A stretch of 6,452 bases of DNA, from NCBI GenBank assembly GCA_030432855.1, contig JAUILM010000348.1, positions 1-6,452 of the forward strand, in the 5' to 3' direction. The notes beneath the pieces are model-generated. The model worked only from the letters and a program-made list of their open reading frames with translations, was not told the DNA's origin and searched no databases. Origin of the DNA: Bacteroidia bacterium. GTDB taxonomy: Bacteria; Bacteroidota; Bacteroidia; Chitinophagales; Saprospiraceae. This document shows positions 1-5,535 of the stretch, piece by piece. Within the stretch, counting starts at the first letter, position 1. Each line of letters begins with the position of its first letter. A program made the position numbers and the translations under genes.

Positions 1-1515
1 ACGAGTGAGCGATTCATCGAAGGCGTTCATTCGTTGCCGTAAAGTGGCATCGCCGGGTCTGAATACACTGTTGATATTGTTTTCACTTTGTAGAGGTATA
101 TTCACTATAAGTGACTCATTAAATCCTAGTGGTCGATCCTTTAGAAATTCCAGCTGTTTGAAAACAATAAATGCCCCTGCGATAAAGATGATTGAAGCCG
201 CAAACTGCAGGACGATCAGTGACGATTTTAACCATTTGCCTTCATGACCCTGACCCGACTTTTGCCCCCTCAACACTATGGCTGGCTTGAACCCACTTAT
301 AAAGAAAGCGGGGTAGGTACCCGAGAGTAAGACGGTAGCAATATAGAGTCCCAGTCCGGTAACCATTATCATAGGATTACCGAGCACCTCCTGAGGGATG
401 TCCTGTCCGGTTAATGCATTTAGACTGGGCAGAAGGGCATAGGTGGTGGCAATACCTATCACAAAAGAAACGCCAGTCAGAACAGAGGATTCTGCAAGGA
501 ACTGTCCAATCAATGAAGGTCTGCCGGCCCCCAGGACCTTTCGCACCCCCACCTCCCTTGCGCGACTAAGAGCGCCCGCTGTAGAGAGATTTACAAAATT
601 GATACAAGCAATACCAATGATGAGTAGACCCACCATGATAAAAAGATATAAATAGTCGATGTTAGCCGGAGGAGCCGGTCCACCTTCTGAATAAATGTGT
701 AGATCCTGTACAGGCATCAACGTGAAAGATTGTTTATCCCTCATCTGCTCATATCCATATTCCTGAATAAACGCCTTGAATTTATCATGTAGCAGATCCA
801 GGTCCTGGTTCGGATACAGTCGTACATAGGTGTATGAATGAGAGGCAATCCAGTTGTTCTCAAGAACGGATCGCACATTTTGCCGGGCATGCTCCGGTTC
901 GATATCGATCATAGCCTCATAGGGCAGTAGCATATTAAAATCGATATGACTTTGATCAGGCCAATCTTTAATGACACCAGCGATAGTGAATCCTTTTGTC
1001 CCTGATAATTCGAGGGGTTCTCCCAGAACATCTGTGTGGCCGAAGAAAAGTGTGGCCATTTCTTCTGTGAGAACCACGGATTTGGGGTTGATCAGGGCCT
1101 GCGAGGGATCTCCTGCTACAAATTCAAATGTAAAGATGTCTCTGGCAGAACTGTCTGCAAAGAAAACGTTCTCCACCTCATATTGATCGGCAGTACGGGA
1201 TACGGTTGTACTTACTGTTCGATGAAAAAACCGGGCGGCAGATTTTATTTCCGGAAAGTATTCCGTGAGTCTGGGTCCAATCGGGGCCGGTATCCGGGAT
1301 AGATTGATTTCATTATCCAGTTGAATGTGATATTCAACTCGATACAGGTCGTCTGATTCTTCATGGAAGGTATCATAGTTAAATTCATACCAACTGTAGG
1401 TCAGCATTAAAAAGGCACATGTGAGACCCAGTGCCAGACCGAGAACCTTGATTACGGTGAGGTCCTTATTTTTCCATAGCCCTCTGAGTGCTATTTTTAG
1501 TTGTGTTAGAATCAT
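1..1515 (-). CDS. FtsX/MacB-family ABC transporter permease, N-terminal part (runs off the left edge)
   Basis: The minus-strand frame starts at ATG 1515 and stays open for 505 codons to the window edge without a stop, so the C-terminus is missing. It begins MILTQLKIALRGLWKNK, followed by a first membrane helix at about residues 21-43. A long extracytoplasmic MacB_PCD-like domain (about 45-285) comes next. Three helices follow at about 286-308, 341-363 and 381-404, and the family motif REVGVRKVLGA lies at 320-330 just after the second helix. A further helix at about 436-458 (IVLQFAASIIFIAGAF) opens the second half. Bacteroidota members of this family are usually near 800 residues with two MacB_PCD/FtsX halves, so roughly 60% is present. 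The protein sits in the inner membrane. Relatives export substrates or act mechanically with a separate ATPase, which is not in this window. The substrate is unknown. It lies 60 bases downstream of the AraC-type regulator on the same strand, so read-through from that gene is possible. Confidence 0.9.
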   Translation of the reverse strand, partial: MILTQLKIALRGLWKNKDLTVIKVLGLALGLTCAFLMLTYSWYEFNYDTFHEESDDLYRVEYHIQLDNEINLSRIPAPIGPRLTEYFPEIKSAARFFHRTVSTTVSRTADQYEVENVFFADSSARDIFTFEFVAGDPSQALINPKSVVLTEEMATLFFGHTDVLGEPLELSGTKGFTIAGVIKDWPDQSHIDFNMLLPYEAMIDIEPEHARQNVRSVLENNWIASHSYTYVRLYPNQDLDLLHDKFKAFIQEYGYEQMRDKQSFTLMPVQDLHIYSEGGPAPPANIDYLYLFIMVGLLIIGIACINFVNLSTAGALSRAREVGVRKVLGAGRPSLIGQFLAESSVLTGVSFVIGIATTYALLPSLNALTGQDIPQEVLGNPMIMVTGLGLYIATVLLSGTYPAFFISGFKPAIVLRGQKSGQGHEGKWLKSSLIVLQFAASIIFIAGAFIVFKQLEFLKDRPLGFNESLIVNIPLQSENNINSVFRPGDATLRQRMNAFDESLTR

Positions 1516-1535
1516 CTATCTGGTCTTTTTAACTA

Positions 1536-1566
1536 AATAGGTATGTGGTGAACACGCAAATACAAA
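1536..1566 (-). promoter_or_regulatory. Weak candidate promoter for the ABC permease gene
   Basis: On the minus strand a TTTG (1566-1563) is followed after 19 bases by TACCTATT (1543-1536). The Bacteroidota pattern is TTTG, about 19-21 bases, then TAnnTTTG; the -7 part matches at only six of eight positions. The start codon is 20 bases downstream. No terminator hairpin is visible between the regulator stop and this gene, so a separate promoter is not required. Confidence 0.22.
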
Positions 1567-1575
1567 GCAGAATGA

Positions 1576-2556
1576 CTACGCTCTTCCATATTTGTTCCGA
1601 TACAGTGATGGGGTGATACCTACAAACTTCTTAAAGGTCTGCCGAAAGGACTTAATGTCATTGTAACCAGTATCGTACATTATTTCACTGATGCTTTGAT
1701 TTGTTTTTTCCAGATTGCGTTTTGCCGCCTCCATTTTCACGCGTTGAAGATATTGGTTAGGGGTATTGTAGGTAGCTTTTTTAAATCTTCGTATGAGATT
1801 TCGTTTACTGAGATTGAACTGCGACGCCAACTTATCTAATGAAATGTTTTCGGCATAGTTTTCTTCGATGTAGGTCTGTATTTTTTTGATTAACAGGTCT
1901 TCATGCTCCTTTTGTCCCTGGAGTACAAAGAATGGACTTTGAGAATCCCGATCGATTTCTATCTCAAACATCCTTGCGGCTTGATTGGCCGCTTCCTTAC
2001 CATTGTACTTGTGGACCAGATATAAGATGAGGTTAAGAAACGAGTATGAACCACCGCTGGAATAAATACCTCTTTCTTCGGTAATGATGCAATCCGGGAC
2101 CAAATTTACCCTGGGGAATAATCTTCTAAACCGATCTGCTGCCGACCAGTGTGTACTGCACTTTTTTCCATCCAGGAGGCCTGTGGCGGCCAGAAGGAAA
2201 GCACCCATACAAAGACTTGCTACCTCTGTATTTTTTTCGTGATGCATCTTTCGAATCCATGGGATGAAAGGCTGATTTTTCTCAATTTCCGCTGCCATGT
2301 CTGGGCCCATCAAGGTACTCACGATGATTAGATCTGTCTTGCGAATTTCTTCGACATTCTTGGTTGGGTTCACCGAGAAGATTCCCCCGTACAAATGAGT
2401 TTTGTCGGTCATTCCAACCAGGTCGATCTCATAGAAGGGTGCATCTGCTTGTCCGGATGACATCAGATATTCATTGATGAAACTAAAAACTTTGTATGGA
2501 CCTACGATGCTACTTAGAATAGCTCCACCACTGGGGACAATTATCGACACATGCAT
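1576..2556 (-). CDS. GlxA-type AraC-family transcriptional regulator with DJ-1/PfpI-like N-terminal domain
   Basis: This is a 326-residue cytoplasmic DNA-binding regulator. Residues 1-190 form a DJ-1/PfpI (class I glutamine amidotransferase-like) domain. It has the nucleophile-elbow-type Cys116 in SLCMGAFLLAATGLLDG, followed by the family CSTHW segment at 133-137 and YSSGGSYSFLNL near 165-176. Residues about 220-326 are an AraC domain, with a first helix-turn-helix around ISLDKLASQFNLSKRNLIRRF (238-258) and a second around SISEIMYDTGYNDIKSFRQTF (288-308). The ending FVGITPSLYRNKY is typical of AraC C-termini. I chose the ATG at 2556 because GlxA-type proteins normally begin a few residues before the first strand (here HVSIIVP) and because 326 residues fits the family length. 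In-frame ATGs at 2589 and 2631 would add 11 and 25 residues. The 2589 start has an SD-like GGGGGGTGA upstream and cannot be excluded. The ligand is unknown. The divergent SnoaL-like gene is the obvious target candidate. Confidence 0.93.
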   Translation of the reverse strand: MHVSIIVPSGGAILSSIVGPYKVFSFINEYLMSSGQADAPFYEIDLVGMTDKTHLYGGIFSVNPTKNVEEIRKTDLIIVSTLMGPDMAAEIEKNQPFIPWIRKMHHEKNTEVASLCMGAFLLAATGLLDGKKCSTHWSAADRFRRLFPRVNLVPDCIITEERGIYSSGGSYSFLNLILYLVHKYNGKEAANQAARMFEIEIDRDSQSPFFVLQGQKEHEDLLIKKIQTYIEENYAENISLDKLASQFNLSKRNLIRRFKKATYNTPNQYLQRVKMEAAKRNLEKTNQSISEIMYDTGYNDIKSFRQTFKKFVGITPSLYRNKYGRA

Positions 2557-2607
2557 AGTGATTGAGTTTATCAAGATAAGATATGGCATTTTCACCCCCC
2601 AACAATG

Positions 2608-2617
2608 GCAAATTTGC
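2608..2617. promoter_or_regulatory. Palindrome GCAAATTTGC, candidate operator between divergent genes
   Basis: This is a perfect 10-base inverted repeat in the 128-base gap between the AraC-type regulator and the divergent SnoaL-like gene. Flanking bases do not extend the symmetry. It lies about 27 bases upstream of the -7 element of the rightward gene and about 20 bases from the alternative start of the regulator, a position suited to controlling both directions. AraC-family sites are usually direct repeats rather than palindromes, so the assignment is tentative. Confidence 0.3.
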
Positions 2618-2643
2618 ACTTTCCACGACATTCTCTCTTCCGA

Positions 2644-2651
2644 TAGCTTTG
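2644..2651 (+). promoter_or_regulatory. -7 promoter element TAGCTTTG for the SnoaL-like gene
   Basis: TAGCTTTG matches the Bacteroidota -7 consensus TAnnTTTG at every fixed position. It lies 33 bases before the ATG at 2685, giving a predicted leader of roughly 25-30 bases. No good -33 TTTG sits at the expected spacing; the nearest, at 2613-2616, is 27 bases upstream. That could mean the promoter is weak without an activator, which fits control by the adjacent AraC-type protein. Confidence 0.5.
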
Positions 2652-2684
2652 TGATAATTCATTAACTGAAAAAATCACAGCAAG

Positions 2685-3053
2685 ATGACAACAGCACAAG
2701 TAGCAAATCGATTGGTCGAATTGTGTCGCACGGGGGCATGGGCACAGGCACAGGAGGAATTGTATGCCGAAAACGCCGAAAGCATAGAACCTGCAGGGAC
2801 TCCATGGGAAAGTGTCAAGGGTAAAAAGGCAATTCAGGAGAAAGCAGCACAATGGTTTTCTTCTGTTGAAGAAGTACATGGTAGTGAGGTCAGCGATCCA
2901 CTGGTAGCTGGCAACTTCTTCAGTGTCCGCATGATGAATGATACTACCATGAAAGGTATGGGAAGGAATCAGTTTGAAGAGATTTGTCTCTATGAAGTCC
3001 AGGATGGAAAGGTGATCAAAGAGCAATTCTTCTATCAACCGATGATGCCGTAA
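2685..3053 (+). CDS. SnoaL-like / NTF2-fold small protein
   Basis: This is a 122-residue cytoplasmic protein with no signal peptide or membrane segment. The order of elements fits the SnoaL-like/NTF2-like alpha+beta cone fold. An N-terminal helix (VANRLVELCRTGAWAQAQEELYAENAESIEP, about 6-36) is followed by the W41-K47 turn and a helix at about 48-60 (KAIQEKAAQWFSS). After these come strands including NFFSVRMMNDTTMK (77-90), RNQFEEICLYEVQDGKVIKEQFFY (94-117) and a short tail. The segment 'ENAESIEPAGTPWESVKGKKAI' resembles the start of many SnoaL-like proteins. Members of this fold are isomerases, hydratases or ligand-binding proteins, and nothing here fixes the substrate. It is transcribed divergently from the GlxA-type regulator and has its own strong terminator, so it appears to be a single-gene unit. 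The ATG at 2685 follows an A-rich leader with no clear SD, normal for this phylum. Confidence 0.85.
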   Translation: MTTAQVANRLVELCRTGAWAQAQEELYAENAESIEPAGTPWESVKGKKAIQEKAAQWFSSVEEVHGSEVSDPLVAGNFFSVRMMNDTTMKGMGRNQFEEICLYEVQDGKVIKEQFFYQPMMP

Positions 3054-3080
3054 CAGTACCTTCAATCACACCAATAGTCG

Positions 3081-3115
3081 AGACCTGAAGAGTGATGTCT
3101 CTTCAGGTCTTTTTT
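3081..3115 (+). terminator. Strong rho-independent terminator after the SnoaL-like gene
   Basis: A perfect 12-base-pair stem, AGACCTGAAGAG (3081-3092) with CTCTTCAGGTCT (3099-3110), encloses a six-base loop TGATGT and runs into six T residues (3110-3115). It begins 28 bases after the SnoaL-like stop codon. It separates that gene from thiL and argues against any thiL start upstream of 3116. Confidence 0.93.
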
Positions 3116-3143
3116 CATGTAAGGGCTTATCCAAAATTCTCCC

Positions 3144-3151
3144 CATCTTTG
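3144..3151 (+). promoter_or_regulatory. Candidate -7 element CATCTTTG for thiL
   Basis: CATCTTTG differs from TAnnTTTG only at its first base and lies 21 bases before the chosen thiL ATG, downstream of the terminator. No TTTG is found at the usual -33 position. The predicted leader is very short (around 15 bases), leaving no room for a TPP riboswitch, and none of its motifs are seen. Confidence 0.38.
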
Positions 3152-3172
3152 CCTTGTAAAGACAGGATTTTT

Positions 3173-4207
3173 ATGAGCACAGAAGAGAAGAGGACAGATA
3201 TCAGTAAATATGGTGAATTTGGGTTGATAGACCATCTCACCCATTCGATCAGTTTGCAAAATCCAAGCTCATTGAAAGGGGTGGGTGATGATGCAGCGCT
3301 GATTGACAATGGAAATCATCTCACAGTGGTGTCAACCGATTTATTGCTGGAGGGAATTCATTTTGATTTAATGTATAATCCCCTCAAGCACCTCGGCTAT
3401 AAGGCCATTATAGTGAATCTTTCCGACATCTATGCCATGAATGCCCAGCCAAAACAAGTGACCGTCAGTCTGGGGGTAAGTAACCGATTTTCCGTGGAAG
3501 CTCTTGAAGAGCTTTATTCCGGTATAAAGGCTGCCTGCGAGCACTATAAGGTGGATCTGGTAGGAGGTGATACCACATCATCAAATCAGGGGCTGGTGAT
3601 CTCCGTCACAGCCATCGGACAGGGAGAAAAAGAGAAGATCACCTATCGATCCGGTGCAAAGGTGGGGGATATTGTCTGTGTCACAGGAGATTTAGGGGCT
3701 GCTTATTTGGGATTGCAACTGCTAGAACGTGAGAAACAGATATACCTATCACAACCTGAAGTCCAACCCGACCTTGAAAGTCAAGAATACCTGGTCGGTC
3801 GCCAATTAAAACCAGAGGCTCGCAGAGATATGGTCGAGCTGTTTGCAAGAAACAATATTGTGCCTACGGCGATGATCGATGTCAGTGATGGCCTTTCCTC
3901 TGACCTGATGCACATTTGTAAACAGTCCAACGTCGGTGCTTTTATCGAAGAAAGTGGGGTACCGATTCATCCCGAAGCCCAGCAGATGGCCATTAAATTT
4001 AAGCTGGATCCCATCACATGCGCTCTGAGTGGAGGAGAGGACTATGAGTTGCTTTTTACGATCGACGAAAAAGATTTACCCGCTGTGAGATTACTTCCAG
4101 ATATATATATCATGGGTGAAATCGTACCCAGGGAGGACGGAATCAAGCTTCACACAAAAGGTGGCAATATTCATCCGATAAAAGCACAGGGCTGGGATCA
4201 TTTCTAA
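3173..4207 (+). CDS. thiL: Thiamine-phosphate kinase (thiamine-monophosphate kinase)
   Basis: This 344-residue cytoplasmic enzyme phosphorylates thiamine monophosphate with ATP to give thiamine diphosphate, the last step of cofactor synthesis. It has the full set of ThiL/AIR-synthase-superfamily motifs: GVGDDAA (36-42), STDLLLEGIHFD (54-65), YKAIIVNLSDIYAMNAQPK (76-94), DLVGGDTTSS (128-137), IDVSDGLSSDL (235-245) and ALSGGEDYELLF (284-295). The length is close to the usual 320-350. The reading frame is open from 3092, but an upstream start would place the initiator inside the terminator stem and add residues with no family counterpart. ATG 3173, just before STEEKRTDISKYGEFGLI, aligns with the normal ThiL start. 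No other thiamine gene is in the window. The TPR gene follows on the same strand after 70 bases with no terminator between, so the two may be co-transcribed. Confidence 0.97.
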   Translation: MSTEEKRTDISKYGEFGLIDHLTHSISLQNPSSLKGVGDDAALIDNGNHLTVVSTDLLLEGIHFDLMYNPLKHLGYKAIIVNLSDIYAMNAQPKQVTVSLGVSNRFSVEALEELYSGIKAACEHYKVDLVGGDTTSSNQGLVISVTAIGQGEKEKITYRSGAKVGDIVCVTGDLGAAYLGLQLLEREKQIYLSQPEVQPDLESQEYLVGRQLKPEARRDMVELFARNNIVPTAMIDVSDGLSSDLMHICKQSNVGAFIEESGVPIHPEAQQMAIKFKLDPITCALSGGEDYELLFTIDEKDLPAVRLLPDIYIMGEIVPREDGIKLHTKGGNIHPIKAQGWDHF

Positions 4208-4264
4208 TCGAGCTCAGAGCTATCAGACATGTTGATCATATTATGATTCTGCTTTAATTAACTG

Positions 4265-4272
4265 TACCTTCG
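4265..4272 (+). promoter_or_regulatory. Possible -7 element TACCTTCG before the TPR gene
   Basis: TACCTTCG differs from TAnnTTTG at one position and ends five bases before the ATG at 4278, which would make a nearly leaderless transcript. No -33 element is visible at the right spacing. Co-transcription from thiL is the simpler alternative. Confidence 0.22.
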
Positions 4273-4277
4273 TCATT

Positions 4278-4874
4278 ATGGCCAAACTGATTCCATATGA
4301 AGGTAGTAAAGGACGAAAACTCGGCTTTAAGAGGGTTCGGCTGGATCGACCTTTTGAGCCTAAGGAATCTCAATTAGACCTCTTCGATCAGGGTGCCCGA
4401 GAGCATCAGGTCCAAAGACTTAGACATCTCAATCCTTTCGAAAAAGGACTTCAGTTGGATGGTAAAAACGATGACCTGGCGCGCAAGCTGTACCTTGAAG
4501 CCATTCAGTCAGGAGTTTGTGTTGCGGATGCCTATTGTAATCTCGGCATTCTGCATGCCAGAATCGGAGAAACAGCCAAGGCGATCAATAGCTTTACGCA
4601 AGCTTTAAAACATGATGCACGCCATCTGGAGGCGCATTATAACCTGGCCAATATGTACTATGATGCAGGCAATTTTGCCCTGGCGAAGATTCACTACGAA
4701 GTGGCTCTTGAGCTCGAAGAAAGTTTTCCAGAGGTCGTTTATAATCTGGCACTAACCCATATCTCATTGGGAGAAATAGAAGAAGCGGTAAGGCATTTGG
4801 AGCAATATATGCTGCAGACTGACGAAGACCCCGATACGAAGGCGCTATTATATCTATTACGAACCAGGTTGTAA
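4278..4874 (+). CDS. Tetratricopeptide repeat protein (four TPR units)
   Basis: This is a 198-residue soluble protein with no signal peptide. Residues 1-48 are basic and then acidic, with no recognised domain. Four 34-residue TPR units follow in exact register at 49-82 (degenerate), 83-116, 117-150 and 151-184. Unit 2 has Y4, L7, G8, A20, F24 and A27 of the TPR consensus; units 3 and 4 are similarly good (HYNLANMYYDAGNFALAKIHY, VYNLALTHISLGEIEEAVRHL). The segment from FEKGLQLD to the end resembles the TPR half of proteins that carry an N-terminal MerR-type helix-turn-helix, but no such domain is present here. TPRs mediate protein-protein contacts; the partner is unknown. The start ATG is the first in frame, 70 bases after thiL. 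Co-transcription with thiL is possible. Confidence 0.9.
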   Translation: MAKLIPYEGSKGRKLGFKRVRLDRPFEPKESQLDLFDQGAREHQVQRLRHLNPFEKGLQLDGKNDDLARKLYLEAIQSGVCVADAYCNLGILHARIGETAKAINSFTQALKHDARHLEAHYNLANMYYDAGNFALAKIHYEVALELEESFPEVVYNLALTHISLGEIEEAVRHLEQYMLQTDEDPDTKALLYLLRTRL

Positions 4875-4919
4875 AGGTGCTAGCTCGACAGTGCCGGGCC
4901 CCTTTCTAAATTCCGGGAC

Positions 4920-4954
4920 TTTGATTTTAATACGTGTTTGCGCCGTAGTTTTTG
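4920..4954 (+). promoter_or_regulatory. Candidate promoter for the membrane-protein gene
   Basis: TTTG at 4920-4923 is followed after 22 bases by TAGTTTTTG at 4946-4954, a TAnnTTTG-like element with one extra base. Transcription would start near 4961, giving a leader of about 28 bases before ATG 4989. This also implies that the frame upstream of 4989 is promoter and leader, not coding. Confidence 0.35.
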
Positions 4955-4988
4955 TAAATTCCTAAGGTCACTTTTAAATCAAAACAAA

Positions 4989-5528
4989 ATGAAGCGTCAG
5001 ATTATCGCATCTGTATTGGGTGCACTCGTACTTTTTATTTGGCAATTCTTGTCCTGGGCTGCATTAAACGTTCATGGCAGTGAGCAGCAGTATACTCCTG
5101 CACAGGATGAAATATTACAGTTCCTGTCAGAGCAGAATCTTCCAGAAGGCCACTATTTTCTACCGACGGTACCTCCAGGCAGCTCTGCTGAGGAAGAACA
5201 GTCATTGATGGAGAGTTCTGCTGGGAAGCCCTGGGCAAGAGTCAGCTATCACTCATCACTTGATATTGGAATGGGTATGAATATGATAAGAGGATTTGTC
5301 ATAGATTTCGTGTCTGTCTTTTTGCTGGTTTGGATACTGCTACGATTTGAGACACTTGATATAAAGAATGCCGTCATGGCGTCATTGGCTGTCGGGTTTA
5401 TTAGTTACTTCACCATTCCCTATCTCAATAGTATATGGTTTGAAATTCCAACCCTCGGGTATCTGATCGATGCGATTGTCAGCTGGTCGTTGGTAGGGGC
5501 TCTATTGGGCTGGTATCTGAAACGGTAG
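4989..5528 (+). CDS. Conserved-looking membrane protein of unknown function, four predicted helices
   Basis: I do not recognise a named family for this 179-residue protein. It has an N-terminal helix at about 5-27 (IIASVLGALVLFIWQFLSWAAL) and then a loop of about 70 residues (28-98). The loop contains YTPAQDEILQFL, LPEGHYFLPTVPPGSS and GKPWARVSYH. Three further helices follow at about 99-119, 127-146 and 155-177, and it ends in WYLKR. The helix count and positive C-terminus suggest both ends in the cytoplasm and the 28-98 loop outside. The proline/glycine-rich loop motifs look constrained, and I believe similar proteins occur in other Bacteroidota, but cannot check. The frame is open from a TTG at 4938. 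ATG 4989 is preferred because it follows an A-rich leader and places the hydrophobic helix right after MKRQ. The stop is only seven bases from the stop of the convergent thioredoxin gene. Confidence 0.85.
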   Translation: MKRQIIASVLGALVLFIWQFLSWAALNVHGSEQQYTPAQDEILQFLSEQNLPEGHYFLPTVPPGSSAEEEQSLMESSAGKPWARVSYHSSLDIGMGMNMIRGFVIDFVSVFLLVWILLRFETLDIKNAVMASLAVGFISYFTIPYLNSIWFEIPTLGYLIDAIVSWSLVGALLGWYLKR

Positions 5529-5535
5529 AGACAGT

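Noticed and set aside
5..1302. Plus-strand open frames at 5-247, 443-655, 971-1186 and 1036-1302
   Set aside because: All lie antisense to the continuous permease frame, which carries recognisable helices and the REVGVRK motif; their own translations show no domain or sensible start context.
2592..3065. Minus-strand open frame of 157 codons across the SnoaL-like gene
   Set aside because: Antisense shadow of a gene with a clear fold pattern, promoter and terminator; the translation is rich in Cys, Phe and His with no domain.
3116..3172. TPP riboswitch upstream of thiL
   Set aside because: Only 57 bases separate the terminator from the start codon, too few for the aptamer, and none of its conserved motifs are seen.
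4208..4277. ATCATATTATGAT inverted repeat in the thiL-TPR gap, considered as terminator or operator
   Set aside because: Only a five-base AT-rich stem with a three-base loop and no T tract; easily expected by chance.
4875..4945. GC-rich stretch with GGGCCC and repeated CCGGG after the TPR gene, considered as a terminator
   Set aside because: CCGGG occurs as a direct, not inverted, repeat, and no stem of useful length leads into a T run.
4938..4988. TTG start giving a 17-residue N-terminal extension of the membrane protein
   Set aside because: The segment overlaps a likely -7 element and A-rich leader, and the extension separates the N-terminal helix from its natural MKRQ start.
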